The notes under the pieces: model-generated | The model's database searches: none | What the model was told of the DNA's origin: nothing | Seen by the model: only the letters and a program-made list of their open reading frames with translations | Source of the DNA: Deltaproteobacteria bacterium | Lineage (GTDB): Bacteria > Myxococcota_A > UBA9160 > SZUA-336 | Direction: 5' to 3' | DNA length: 64,000 nucleotides | Assembly (NCBI GenBank): GCA_029261925.1 | Contig: JAJDAJ010000037.1 | Location: 62,001-126,000 of the forward strand | Shown here: in pieces, positions 1 to 8,306 of the stretch | Numbering within the stretch: position 1 is the stretch's first letter | Layout of the letters: every line of letters begins with the position of its first letter | Made by a program: the position numbers and the translations under genes

Positions 1-150
1 CGGCAGCCGGTAGAAGGTGTTGTTGATCTCGACGGCCGGCAGCTGCTGCGCGTAGAAGGCGAGCATCTCGCGCGCCGGGAGCTTGTCGGGGTAGAAGGAG
101 CCCTTCCACTCCTTGTAGCTGTAGCCGCTGGTGCCGACGAGCCAGTCCAC
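1..150 (-). CDS. DUF72 (YecE-like) protein, N-terminal part only
   Basis: Only the first 50 codons lie in the window; the rest runs off its left edge. The reading opens at a GTG (148-150) and begins VDWLVGTSGYSYKEWKG. It continues with an FYAQQL...VEINNTFYRLP stretch. The GTSGYSYxxWxGxFYP opening and the EINNTFYR motif are hallmarks of DUF72 TIM-barrel proteins, whose biochemical role is unknown. No good Shine-Dalgarno sequence precedes the GTG, so the start is tentative. It lies downstream of, and co-directional with, the MerR-TPR gene (61 bp gap). The family call is fairly secure; nothing can be said about the C-terminal half. Confidence 0.8.
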   Translation of the reverse strand, partial: MDWLVGTSGYSYKEWKGSFYPDKLPAREMLAFYAQQLPAVEINNTFYRLP

Positions 151-211
151 GGGCAGAGGATGACACCGATTCGCCGCGGCGTCACTCCCCGGCGCGGTGG
201 CGAGCAGGCGG

Positions 212-1033
212 CTAGGGCTCGATGAGCCGCTTGTACGCGTGGTAGTGACGCAGCGCGTCGATGCTGCGTCCCATCAGCTCGTACAGGCCGGCCACGTTGT
301 AGTGCGCGTCGGCGAAGCCCGGATCCAGCTCGAGCGCGCGCTCGTAGTGCGTGACCGCCTTCTGGGGGCCCTCGCTGTCCTCGAGAGCGACGGCCAGGTT
401 GAAGTGCAGGAGCGGATCGTCCGGCTGGCGCTCCAGGGCCTGCAGGTACAGGCGCATGGCCGCGCCCGGATCCCCGGCCTCGTGTCGCAGCCGTCCCAGG
501 TTGACGTAGGCGTCGACCAGATCGGGATCCTCGGCGATCGCCGCGGCGTAGGCGGCGGCGGCGGCCGACGCGTCGGAGGTCTCGAGCTCGACGCCGCGCT
601 CGAAACTCTCCTCGGCCCGCGCGCGTCGCTTGCGCGCCGCACGCGGCGCGTCGCGGATGGCCGAGACCTCGGCCGCGAGCTCGGCAACGTCGAACTCGAG
701 CAGGATCTGGCCGGTCTCGGGCTGCCAGGCCGTGCCGCCGTCGCGCACGGCCACGCGGCGACCGTCCGCGAACAGGCGCAGACCCGACAGCGGCCGGTCC
801 CGGCCGAGCTCCTGCGCCAGCCGCTCGACGGCGCGCCGCACCCCGGCCGGCGGGACCTTCTGCCGCGTGAGCTCGTGAGCGGCGCGCAGCGCCACGACGT
901 CCTGGAAATCGAAGCGATAGCCGGAGCCGACTCGTGCGGGACTGCAGAGGCCCGTCCGGACCAGCTCGCGGACGCGCGCCGGGCGTACGCGCAGCAGGCG
1001 CGCCACCTCCGCGGTCGAAAGCAGGTCGCTCAA
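212..1033 (-). CDS. MerR-type HTH protein with C-terminal TPR repeats
   Basis: This 273-residue protein probably acts as a transcriptional regulator. Residues 4-70 form a MerR-like winged helix (LSTAEVARLLRVRPARVREL, then SGYRFDFQDVVALR). From about residue 140 to the end it carries roughly three TPR units, recognisable as AYVNLGRLRHEAGD, LHFNLAVALED and AHYNVAGLYELMGR. The TPRs stand where MerR proteins usually carry an effector domain, so the likely ligand is a protein or peptide. The start is a TTG (1031-1033), chosen because it lies directly before the HTH. It lies 69 bp downstream of ku on the same strand and could be co-transcribed. Its target is unknown; regulation of the repair genes is only inference. 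Confidence 0.8.
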   Translation of the reverse strand: MSDLLSTAEVARLLRVRPARVRELVRTGLCSPARVGSGYRFDFQDVVALRAAHELTRQKVPPAGVRRAVERLAQELGRDRPLSGLRLFADGRRVAVRDGGTAWQPETGQILLEFDVAELAAEVSAIRDAPRAARKRRARAEESFERGVELETSDASAAAAAYAAAIAEDPDLVDAYVNLGRLRHEAGDPGAAMRLYLQALERQPDDPLLHFNLAVALEDSEGPQKAVTHYERALELDPGFADAHYNVAGLYELMGRSIDALRHYHAYKRLIEP

Positions 1034-1102
1034 CCGGACACCCCCAGGCCCTCAGTCTAGCAGGCTGCTAGCAGGGTCCGGAGATGCGGATCGCGGCGCC
1101 GC

Positions 1103-1972
1103 TCAGCTGCTGGACGGAGAGCGCTTCTTCTTCGGCGCCGCCTTCGACGTAGCCTTGCCCTTGGACCTCGCGGGCTTTCGCGCGCGGCCGCGCGCGGGTG
1201 CCGCGTCGCCGAGGCTCTGCTTGAGCGCGGCCACCAGGTCGATGATGCGCTCCTGCTCCTGCTCGACGTCGGCGACGACGATCTCCTCGCCGGCCACCTT
1301 GCGGTCGATCGCCTCCAGCACTGCGCTGCGGTAGCTGTCCTCGTAGCGCGACGCGTCGAAGGCGGGACGGCTGAGCTGCTCGATCAGCTGCCGCGCGAGG
1401 TCGAGCTCCGCATCCTCGAGCGCGATCTCCAGATCGATGTCGACGTCCTCGATGCTGCGCACCTCGTCCGCATAGAAGAGCTGGTGCATGGCCAGGCCGA
1501 TGCGGTGCGGACGGAGCAGCACGAGATGCTGGCGGCCGCGCGCGTTCCAGCGGCCGACCGCGACCCTGCCCGCGTCGCGCATGGCCTGCTGGAGCAGCCG
1601 GTAGGCCTTCTGCCCGCCCTTGTCGGGGCCGAGGAAGCTCGTGCGATCGAAGTACACGGGATCGACCTTCTCGATCGGTACGAACTCCTCGATCGCGATC
1701 GTGCCGTCGGACTTGCGCTCGAGCGCCTTGAGCTCCTCGTCCTCGAGCACCACGAACTGCCCGCGTGCGTACTCGTAGCCGCGGAGCGTCTCGCCCCGCT
1801 CGACCGGCTCACCGGTGCGGCTCGAGACGAGCTGCTGCTTGACGCGCTGCTTGTGCACCGGGTCGAGCGTGTTGAAGCGCACCGTCTGCGTGCTGGTGGC
1901 CGTGTAGACCTTGACCGGGATCGAGACCAGGCCGAACGAGATGGTGCCGGAGGAGATCGCGCGCGCCGCCAT
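1103..1972 (-). CDS. ku: Ku protein, bacterial non-homologous end joining
   Basis: Bacterial Ku forms a homodimeric ring that binds DNA double-strand ends and recruits LigD. The 289-residue product begins MAARAISSGTISFGLVSIPVKVYTA in essence: the SGTISFGLVxIPVK opening and the later FLGPDKGGQKAYRLL and LVLLRPH segments are typical. The Ku core fills roughly residues 1-225. The last 25 or so residues are a basic tail (KPARSKGK, APKKKR), like the lysine-rich tails that help Ku bind DNA. Length is normal for the family (about 260-300). The ATG at 1970-1972 is clear. It is transcribed away from ligD, with 75 bp between the two start codons. Confidence 0.97.
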   Translation of the reverse strand: MAARAISSGTISFGLVSIPVKVYTATSTQTVRFNTLDPVHKQRVKQQLVSSRTGEPVERGETLRGYEYARGQFVVLEDEELKALERKSDGTIAIEEFVPIEKVDPVYFDRTSFLGPDKGGQKAYRLLQQAMRDAGRVAVGRWNARGRQHLVLLRPHRIGLAMHQLFYADEVRSIEDVDIDLEIALEDAELDLARQLIEQLSRPAFDASRYEDSYRSAVLEAIDRKVAGEEIVVADVEQEQERIIDLVAALKQSLGDAAPARGRARKPARSKGKATSKAAPKKKRSPSSS

Positions 1973-2003
1973 TTCCGAGACTGCCTTCCGGGGCGGGGGG
2001 CTT

Positions 2004-2033
2004 TTGGTACGGGAGGGGCGCAGACCCTAACAT
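2004..2033 (+). promoter_or_regulatory. Possible ligD promoter in the ku-ligD divergent region
   Basis: The 75 bp between the ku and ligD starts contains TTGGTA (2004-2009), an 18 bp spacer and TAACAT (2028-2033). Transcription would begin about 8 bases before the ligD ATG. The same AT-rich hexamer read backwards gives TATGTT, a possible -10 for ku. No inverted-repeat operator is evident. This rests on sequence resemblance only. Confidence 0.3.
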
Positions 2034-2047
2034 AGCGTCGCGCTCGC

Positions 2048-4555
2048 ATGCCAGATCTCAAGCGCTATCGCGCCCGCAGGGACCCGGATCTGTCGCCCGA
2101 GCCGGTCGGTGCGGACCGGGCGGAGCGCGCCCTTCCGCCCGGGGCCCCCCGGGTGTTCGCGGTGCAGCAGCACGCGGCGCGCAGCATGCACTGGGACCTG
2201 CGCCTCGAGATCGACGGCCTGCTGGCGAGCTGGGCGATTCCGAAGGGACCCAGCGACGATCCGCGGGAGAAACGCTTCGCCGCGCGTACCGAAGACCACC
2301 CGATGGAGTACGCCGAGTTCGAGGCGGTGATCCCCGAGGGGAACTACGGTGCAGGTGCCATGATCCTGTGGGACCACGGCACCTACCGGACCGTGGACGG
2401 GCTGTCTCCGGCTCAGGGGCTGGAGAGCGGCAAGCTCGACCTGCTGCTGCGCGGGCACAAGCTGGACGGACGCTTCGCGCTGGTGCGCATGAAGGGCGAG
2501 GAAGGACGCGCGTGGCTCCTGCTGCGCAAGGGTGACCCTCCCGGCACGAGCGAGCCCATCACCGAGCGACTCCCGCACTCGGTGCTGTCCGGCCTGACGG
2601 TCGAGCAGCTCCGCGACGCCCACTCACCCGCACCCGGGCTGCTGGAGCGGCTCGCGTCGCTCGGCGCCCCGTACGGGGAGCCGCGCGTGCGCGATCTGCG
2701 CCCGATGCTCGCCTCGGGCGGCGACGGGGCCTTCTCCGATCCCGGCTGGCTGTTCGAGCTGAAGTACGACGGCGCGCGCGTGCTCGCGCAGCGCCGCGGT
2801 GATCGGGTCGAGCTGCGCTCGCGCAGCGGACGCGACGCCACCCGCACGTACCCGGAGATCGCGCGCGCGCTCGCCCGCCTTCCCGTGGACGACGTGCTGC
2901 TCGACGGCGAGGTCGTCGCGCTCGACGACAGCGGGCGCAGCTCCTTCGAGCGCCTGCAGCGCCGCTTCCGCGGCAGCCCCGAGCGGCCGCGAGCGGAGAT
3001 CGACACGCCCGTCGTCTACCAGGCGTTCGACCTGATCGCCCTGCTGGGACACGACCTGCGCGACCTGCCGCTGCTCGAGCGCAAGCGGCTGCTCGCCGAG
3101 GTCGCGCCGCGCAGCGGGCGCATCCGGCTGGCCGACCACATCGAGGGCGACGGGCGCGCACTGTACGCGGCCGCGCGCGAGCACGGCCTCGAGGGCGTGG
3201 TCGCCAAGCGCAGCGACTCGCGCTGGTCGTCGGGCAAGCGTTCGCCACACTGGCTCAAGCTGAAGGCGGAGCGCAGCGCCGACCTCGTGATCGTCGGCTG
3301 GCAGCCCGGACGCGGCTCGCGCCGCGAGCTCGGATCCCTGATCCTCGGCTGGTGGCGCGACGGCGCGCTGGAGCACGCCGGCAGCGTGGGCTCCGGGCTC
3401 TCCGTGGCGCTCGTCGAGGAGCTGCTGGCCCGGCTCGACCCGCTGCGCATCGACGCCCCGGCACTGGATGTGCCGTCCGGCCGGCTGCCGCGCGACGCCG
3501 TCTGGGTGCGCCCCGAGCTGGTCTGCGAGGTGCGCTACAACGAGGTCACCGCGGCGGGGCAGCTCCGCCAGCCCGTTCTGCTGCGCCTGCGCGACGACAA
3601 GCCGCCGGGTGAGTGCGCCGCCCGCATCGCCCGCGACGACGGCCAGGTCGCCGATGCGGGGCCCGCGCCCCCCCGGGACGAGCTGGCGCTGAGCAATCTC
3701 GACAAGGTGTTCTGGCCCCTGGACGGCTACACCAAGGGCGACCTGCTCGCCTACTACGAGGCGATCTGGCCCTGGCTCGCTCCCTACCTGCGCGACCGTC
3801 CCGTGGTGCTCACGCGCTACCCCGACGGGATCGAGGGCAAGTCGTTCTACCAGAAGAACGCGCCGGAGTTCACGCCCGCGTGGGCCGAGCGCGAGACGGT
3901 GGACGGGACCGACTACTTCATCTGCAACGAGCTGCGCACGCTGCTGTACGTGATCAACTCCGGCGCCATCCCGCTGCACGTGTGGCACGCGCGGCGCGAC
4001 CGCCTCGACCGTCCGGACTGGGCGGTGCTCGACCTCGACCCCAAGCAGGCACCGCTGGGCGACGTGGTCCAGGTGGCGCGCCACGTCCACCACCTGCTCG
4101 ACGAGCTCGAGGCGCCGCACTTCGTCAAGACCTCGGGACAGGACGGCCTGCACGTTCTGCTCCCGCTCGACGGCGCGCTCGATCACGAGCAGGCGCGCAT
4201 GCTCTGCGAGCTGCTCGCGCGCGTCGTCGTCGTCGAGCTTCCCGAGATCGCCACGATCGCGCGGCCCCTCGCGGCGCGCGGCGATCGCGTCTACGTGGAC
4301 TACCTGCAGAACGGGCGCGGCAAGCTGATCGCCTCGCCGTTCTCGGTGCGGCCGCGGCCCGCTGCGCCCGTCTCCACGCCCCTGCGCTGGACGCAGGTGA
4401 CCGCCCGCCTGCAGCCCGCGCGCTGGAACGTGCGCAGCACGCCGCGGGAGATGAGCCGTCACGGCGATCCCATGGCCCCGCTGCTGGAGTCCCGGCTCGA
4501 CGTGGCCGCCGTTCTCGACGCGCTCTCGGAGCGCCTGCGCGACGCTAGCCCTTGA
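2048..4555 (+). CDS. ligD: Multifunctional DNA ligase D (phosphoesterase-ligase-polymerase)
   Basis: LigD processes, fills and seals DNA ends held by Ku. This 835-residue version has the Pseudomonas-type domain order. The 3'-phosphoesterase domain (about 35-150) carries His42, His48 and Asp50 in an HAARSMHWDLRLE motif. The ATP-dependent ligase domain (about 215-515) has Lys239 in KYDGAR as the adenylated lysine and a later GVVAKR motif. The primase-like polymerase domain (about 545-820) has a catalytic Asp pair in LDLDP (662 and 664) and His702 in GLHVLLPL. All three active sites look intact. The ATG at 2048 directly precedes a basic start and needs no revision. Its 3' end overlaps the convergent rtcB by 11 bp. 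Confidence 0.97.
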   Translation: MPDLKRYRARRDPDLSPEPVGADRAERALPPGAPRVFAVQQHAARSMHWDLRLEIDGLLASWAIPKGPSDDPREKRFAARTEDHPMEYAEFEAVIPEGNYGAGAMILWDHGTYRTVDGLSPAQGLESGKLDLLLRGHKLDGRFALVRMKGEEGRAWLLLRKGDPPGTSEPITERLPHSVLSGLTVEQLRDAHSPAPGLLERLASLGAPYGEPRVRDLRPMLASGGDGAFSDPGWLFELKYDGARVLAQRRGDRVELRSRSGRDATRTYPEIARALARLPVDDVLLDGEVVALDDSGRSSFERLQRRFRGSPERPRAEIDTPVVYQAFDLIALLGHDLRDLPLLERKRLLAEVAPRSGRIRLADHIEGDGRALYAAAREHGLEGVVAKRSDSRWSSGKRSPHWLKLKAERSADLVIVGWQPGRGSRRELGSLILGWWRDGALEHAGSVGSGLSVALVEELLARLDPLRIDAPALDVPSGRLPRDAVWVRPELVCEVRYNEVTAAGQLRQPVLLRLRDDKPPGECAARIARDDGQVADAGPAPPRDELALSNLDKVFWPLDGYTKGDLLAYYEAIWPWLAPYLRDRPVVLTRYPDGIEGKSFYQKNAPEFTPAWAERETVDGTDYFICNELRTLLYVINSGAIPLHVWHARRDRLDRPDWAVLDLDPKQAPLGDVVQVARHVHHLLDELEAPHFVKTSGQDGLHVLLPLDGALDHEQARMLCELLARVVVVELPEIATIARPLAARGDRVYVDYLQNGRGKLIASPFSVRPRPAAPVSTPLRWTQVTARLQPARWNVRSTPREMSRHGDPMAPLLESRLDVAAVLDALSERLRDASP

Positions 4556-5768
4556 CGCAGACCACCTGGCGCAGCGTGTGCACGACCTCGACGAGGTCGC
4601 GCTGGGCCTCCATGACCGCCTCGATGGACTTGTAGGCCCCCGGCGTCTCGTCGATCACCCCCGCGTCCTTGCGACACTCGACGCCGGCGGTGGCGCGCGC
4701 GTGCTGCTCCATGCTGAACTGCCGGCGCGCCTGACCGCGCGACATGGCGCGACCGGCTCCGTGGCTGCAGCTCTCGAAGCTGTCCGGACAGCCGCGACCG
4801 CGGACGATGTACGAGCGCGCCCCCATGCTGCCGGGGATGATCCCGGCCTCGCCGCGTCCCGCGCGCACCGCGCCCTTGCGGGTGACCAGCACGTCGGAAC
4901 CGAAGTGGCGCTCGGTCGCGACGTAGTTGTGATGGCAGTCGATCACCGTCTCGCGGATCTCGAACGGGGGTAGCGCAGCGAGCCCCGCCAGGGCCTCGAC
5001 GACCGCCGAGAGCATCAGGCTCCGGTTCACCCGCGCGAAGTCCTGCGCCCAGCCCACGGCCTCGACGTAATCGTCGAAGTGCTGCGTGCCCTCGCGCAGG
5101 TACGCGAGATCGGCGTCGGGCAGGTTGCGCAGGTGCACGCGCATGTCGCTCTTCGCCAGCTCGATGAAGTGGCGGCCGATGCGATTGCCCACACCGCGCG
5201 AGCCGGAGTGCAGCATCAGCCAGACCGCGTCGTCCTCGTCGAGGCAGACCTCGATGAAGTGATTCCCGGTGCCCAGCGTGCCCAGGTGCGTGCGGTGGTT
5301 CGAGCGCCGCACCTGCGGGTGGCGCTCGACGATGCGCTCGAAGCGCCCGGCCAGCCGCGTCCACCGGGCATCGACCCGCGCCGGCGGCTCGCCCCAGGAG
5401 CCCGCGTCGCGACCGCGACCGCGGCTGCGACCGTGCGGCACCGCGCGCTCGATGGCGCCCCGGATTCCCGCCAGCGAGTCGGGCAGGTCGGCGGCGCGCA
5501 GGCTGGTGCGCGCGGCGCTCATGCCGCAGCCGATGTCGACGCCGACGGCCGCGGGGACCACGGCCCCGCGGGTCGCGATCACGCTGCCGATCGTCGCGCC
5601 GAGTCCGAAGTGCACGTCGGGCATGACCGCCACCCAGCGGTGCACGAAGGGCAGCCGGGCGATGTTCGCCACCTGCTCGCGCGCCGCGTCCTCGAAGGGC
5701 ACGCCGCGCACCCAGGCCTTGACCGGGACCCCGCCCGGGGTCTCGATGCGCTGGTAGCCGGCCTCCAC
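4545..5768 (-). CDS. rtcB: RNA-splicing ligase RtcB
   Basis: RtcB joins RNA 2',3'-cyclic phosphate or 3'-phosphate ends to 5'-OH ends, using GTP and Mn2+, and acts in tRNA or RNA repair. The 407 residues match the length of E. coli RtcB (408). Metal-binding motifs are visible: MPDVHFGLGATIG (49-61), VGVDIGCGM with Asp78 and Cys81, GTGNHFIEV and HSGSRGVGN. The guanylylated histidine is His336 in SHGAGRAMSR, aligning with E. coli His337. No archease or RtcA gene and no RtcR-type activator are nearby. It is convergent with ligD (11 bp overlap), so a DNA-break ligase and an RNA ligase sit side by side. Activity looks intact. Confidence 0.96.
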   Translation of the reverse strand: MEAGYQRIETPGGVPVKAWVRGVPFEDAAREQVANIARLPFVHRWVAVMPDVHFGLGATIGSVIATRGAVVPAAVGVDIGCGMSAARTSLRAADLPDSLAGIRGAIERAVPHGRSRGRGRDAGSWGEPPARVDARWTRLAGRFERIVERHPQVRRSNHRTHLGTLGTGNHFIEVCLDEDDAVWLMLHSGSRGVGNRIGRHFIELAKSDMRVHLRNLPDADLAYLREGTQHFDDYVEAVGWAQDFARVNRSLMLSAVVEALAGLAALPPFEIRETVIDCHHNYVATERHFGSDVLVTRKGAVRAGRGEAGIIPGSMGARSYIVRGRGCPDSFESCSHGAGRAMSRGQARRQFSMEQHARATAGVECRKDAGVIDETPGAYKSIEAVMEAQRDLVEVVHTLRQVVCVKG

Positions 5769-5790
5769 GGCGCCCCCCGCGGGGCCCCGC

Positions 5791-6069
5791 TCAGCCCCTG
5801 GAGCAGGCGTCCGCGACCTCGTCGGCGCTGCCCTCGCGCGAGCTCGCGCAGTCGAGGGCGGCCTTCCAGCCGCTGGAGTACTGGACGCTGCCGGGGTGGA
5901 AGCTCCGCTCGCTGCAGGAGTCGATGGCGGCGCCGATCTGGCTGCCCTGGCTGCGCAGGCACTCGAGCGCGTGGGCGTAGCCCGCGTCGGGCAGGTCCTG
6001 GCGCTGGGGTCCGCGACAGCCGGCCGCGACCAGGCCGACGATGATCAGTGCGAAGCTGAGAATCCTCAT
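5791..6069 (-). CDS. Small putative lipoprotein
   Basis: A 92-residue protein of unknown function. It begins MRILSFALIIVGLVAAGCRG, a short lipoprotein signal with an AAGC lipobox, so it is probably anchored in an outer or inner membrane. The mature part has four more cysteines (ECLRS, DSCSE, DCASS, DACSR), which could form two disulfides in the periplasm. The ATG at 6067-6069 is preferred over a GTG at 6079-6081, because it gives a compact signal peptide. It sits 22 bp upstream of rtcB on the same strand, but a functional link is not implied. The call rests on the signal peptide and codon usage. Confidence 0.6.
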   Translation of the reverse strand: MRILSFALIIVGLVAAGCRGPQRQDLPDAGYAHALECLRSQGSQIGAAIDSCSERSFHPGSVQYSSGWKAALDCASSREGSADEVADACSRG

Positions 6070-6134
6070 GGCGCGGCGCACTCTAGCGCTCCGCCGGGCC
6101 CGCCGCGAGACCCCCGTGGGGCCGGCCGCGCGGC

Positions 6135-6170
6135 CGGAGCCCGGATCCGCGGGGCGGAGCCCGGATCCGC
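6135..6170. repeat. Two 16-bp direct repeats in an intergenic gap
   Basis: The sequence CGGAGCCCGGATCCGC occurs at 6135-6150 and again at 6155-6170, separated by four bases. A third partial copy (CCGGAGCCG) follows. The repeats lie between the small lipoprotein start and the end of the MBL gene. No function is evident. Confidence 0.6.
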
Positions 6171-6208
6171 CAGCCGGAGCCGACGCGGCGGCAGGCCGGG
6201 CCGTGGGC

Positions 6209-7150
6209 TCAGTCCCCCGCGATCGCAGCCATCAGCGTGAAGAGCTCCAGCGTGTCCGGGGCCCCGGTGCTGCCCGAGAACTCGCGGTAGAGCGTGTCCA
6301 CGTTGACCACGATCCGCTCGGAGTCGAGCCAGTGGCGGTACTCGCCCAGCGCGATGTCCCGGGCGGCCTCGGCCACGCTCAGCCCCGCGTCGTGGCGGGT
6401 GCGCGCCTCGTCCCGGAGCCAGACCAGGTACTCGCGCACCCGGGCCGCCCCCGCACGGTCGGTCACCGGCCCGTGACCGGGTACGACGTGCTCGGCCCCC
6501 AGGGCCTCGATTCGCTCGCAGGCGGCGATCCAGCGGCCCACCGGCCCCTGCCACATGATGGGCGTGCCGTCGATGAACAGGATGTCGCCGGTGAACACCG
6601 TGCGGTCCTGCGGCGACCAGATCAGCACGTCCCCACGGGTGTGTGCCGGGCCGACCTCGATGAGCTGCACGGGCCGGTCGCCCACGCGCAGCTCCAGCTC
6701 GCCGCTGAAGGTCTCGTCGGGCGGCGGCACCTCGATTCCCTCGAAGTCGAAGACCCCGAACGCGCGCTTGAAGAACGCCCCGGCGGGACCGAGCGCGTCG
6801 GCGTTGAGCAGGAACTGGTGCATCACCGCCGGCGAGACCTCGGCCATCTCCTCGGCGCAGGCCTTCGAGGTGATCACGCGCGCCTCGGGTACCAGCGAGT
6901 TCCCGTAGCAGTGGTCGCCGTTCGCGTGCGTGTTGACCAGGGTATCGATCTGCCGCGCCGCCGGGACCGCGTCGCGCATGGCGTCGAGCATCTCCCCGGT
7001 CAGGTGCAGGTCGAAGAGCGTGTCCACGAGCAACGATGCCTCGCCGTCGGCGAGCAGGCCGGCGTTGCTCCAGCCCCAGGAGCCGTCCGGCTGCAGCCAG
7101 GCCCAGCAGCCCGGTCCGAGCTCGTGCAGTCCCTTCCGGTAGGGCGGCAT
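6209..7150 (-). CDS. Metallo-beta-lactamase fold hydrolase
   Basis: A 313-residue MBL-fold enzyme. The metal-binding motif appears as THANGDHCYGN (about residues 77-87), the His-x-x-x-Asp-His core. Further ligands are probably the His in VGPAHTRGDV and the one in VVPGHGPVTD. The second half (ILFIDGTPIMWQGPVGRW) is typical of single-domain MBL hydrolases of unknown substrate. The start is the ATG at 7148-7150, because GGGAGAG lies just upstream; longer readings are unsupported. It follows the radical SAM gene by 16 bp on the same strand, so the two are likely co-transcribed. There is no signal peptide, so it is cytoplasmic. Substrate cannot be assigned; glyoxalase II-like or lactonase activity are possible. 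Confidence 0.88.
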   Translation of the reverse strand: MPPYRKGLHELGPGCWAWLQPDGSWGWSNAGLLADGEASLLVDTLFDLHLTGEMLDAMRDAVPAARQIDTLVNTHANGDHCYGNSLVPEARVITSKACAEEMAEVSPAVMHQFLLNADALGPAGAFFKRAFGVFDFEGIEVPPPDETFSGELELRVGDRPVQLIEVGPAHTRGDVLIWSPQDRTVFTGDILFIDGTPIMWQGPVGRWIAACERIEALGAEHVVPGHGPVTDRAGAARVREYLVWLRDEARTRHDAGLSVAEAARDIALGEYRHWLDSERIVVNVDTLYREFSGSTGAPDTLELFTLMAAIAGD

Positions 7151-7166
7151 GTCGTCTCTCCCGTGT

Positions 7167-8264
7167 CTAGAGTTCGAGGCCGGAGAGGCGCACGGGCATG
7201 CGCCGCGAGCCCCAGGATCCGGGCTGCGGCTCGAAGACGCCGGCGCAGCGCACGCCGCAGCGCGCACAGGTACCGCGGGCGTCGAGCCCCCACGACGTGA
7301 TCTCGTAGCGGTCACGTCCGATCACGATCGCCCCGCAGCCGTGGCAGCGCGTGCTGTCGCCCTCTGGATCGCGCACGTTGCCGGTGTACACGTGGTGCAG
7401 CCCGTGGTCCAGCGCGATCCGCCGCGCGCGCGCGAGCGTGGCGGGCGGGGTCCGCGGGCGATCCAGCATGCGGTGGTCGGGATGAAAGGCCGTGAAGTGC
7501 CAGGGCACGTCGGGACCGAGCCGGTCGGCGAACCAGCGCGCCGCCCGCTCGATCTCCTCGTCTCCGTCGTTGAGGCCCGGGATCAGCAGCGTGGTGACCT
7601 CGAGCCAGGCGTCCGTGTCACGGTGCACGTGCTCCAGGGTCTCGAGCACCGGCGCGAGAGAGCCGCCGCAGACCCGTGCGTAGAAGTCCGGGTCGAAGGC
7701 CTTCAGGTCGACATTGACCGCGTCCATCTCGGCGAAGAGCTCCGCGCCCGCCTCCGGGCAGGCATAGCCCGCCGTCACCGCGACGCTGCGGATGCCGCGC
7801 GCGCGGCAGGCCCGGGCCGTCTCCACCGCGTACTCCAGGAAGATGACCGGATCGTTGTACGTGAACGCCACGCTGCGGCAGCCGAGCGCGACGGCCGCCG
7901 CGGCGATGCGCTCCGGCGGAGCCTCGTCCGCCAGGGTGTCGACGTCGCGCGAGCGGCTGATGTCCCAGTTCTGGCAGAAGCGGCACGCCAGGTTGCAGCC
8001 CGCCGTGCCGAAGCTCAGCACGGGCGTGCCGGGCAGGAAGTGGTCGAGCGGCTTCTTCTCGATCGGATCGACGCAGTAGCCGCTCGAGCGCCCGAAGGTC
8101 GTGAGGACCATCTGGTCACCGCGGCGCGCGCGCACGAAGCAGAGCCCGCGCTGGCCGTCGCGCAGCCGGCAGTGCCGGGGGCAGACGTCGCAGCGGATCC
8201 GGCCGTCCGCCTCGCGCGTCCAGTGGCGCGCCGGGACCGTGCCGGGTGCGAACAGATCGCTCAT
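7167..8264 (-). CDS. amrS: AmmeMemoRadiSam system radical SAM enzyme
   Basis: A 365-residue radical SAM protein of the family always found with MEMO and AMMECR1 homologues. The [4Fe-4S]/SAM motif CNLACRFCQNW lies near residue 88. An N-terminal cysteine cluster (CDVCPRHCRLRDGQRGLC, about 25-42) and a C-terminal one (CHGCG, then CARCGVRC) suggest extra metal sites. TYNDPVIFLEY and NVDLKAF are conserved blocks. The ATG (8262-8264) lies immediately before the conserved start, and longer readings lack support. It is divergent from the MEMO gene, with 42 bp between starts. The chemical reaction of this system has not been established to my knowledge; I infer a protein or cofactor modification. Confidence 0.93.
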   Translation of the reverse strand: MSDLFAPGTVPARHWTREADGRIRCDVCPRHCRLRDGQRGLCFVRARRGDQMVLTTFGRSSGYCVDPIEKKPLDHFLPGTPVLSFGTAGCNLACRFCQNWDISRSRDVDTLADEAPPERIAAAAVALGCRSVAFTYNDPVIFLEYAVETARACRARGIRSVAVTAGYACPEAGAELFAEMDAVNVDLKAFDPDFYARVCGGSLAPVLETLEHVHRDTDAWLEVTTLLIPGLNDGDEEIERAARWFADRLGPDVPWHFTAFHPDHRMLDRPRTPPATLARARRIALDHGLHHVYTGNVRDPEGDSTRCHGCGAIVIGRDRYEITSWGLDARGTCARCGVRCAGVFEPQPGSWGSRRMPVRLSGLEL

Positions 8265-8306
8265 TCGACTTGATTCTGTGGCGACCCGTGCCACGCTGCA
8301 AGCGTC

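Noticed and set aside
2624-4462. A 612-residue minus-strand ORF opposite ligD.
   Set aside because: LigD has all domain motifs on the plus strand. The antisense reading is repetitive in Arg, Ala, Val and Gln and has no recognisable domain.
6135-6170. Direct repeats considered as an attachment site or CRISPR remnant.
   Set aside because: There are only two full copies four bases apart, with no integrase, tRNA or cas gene nearby.
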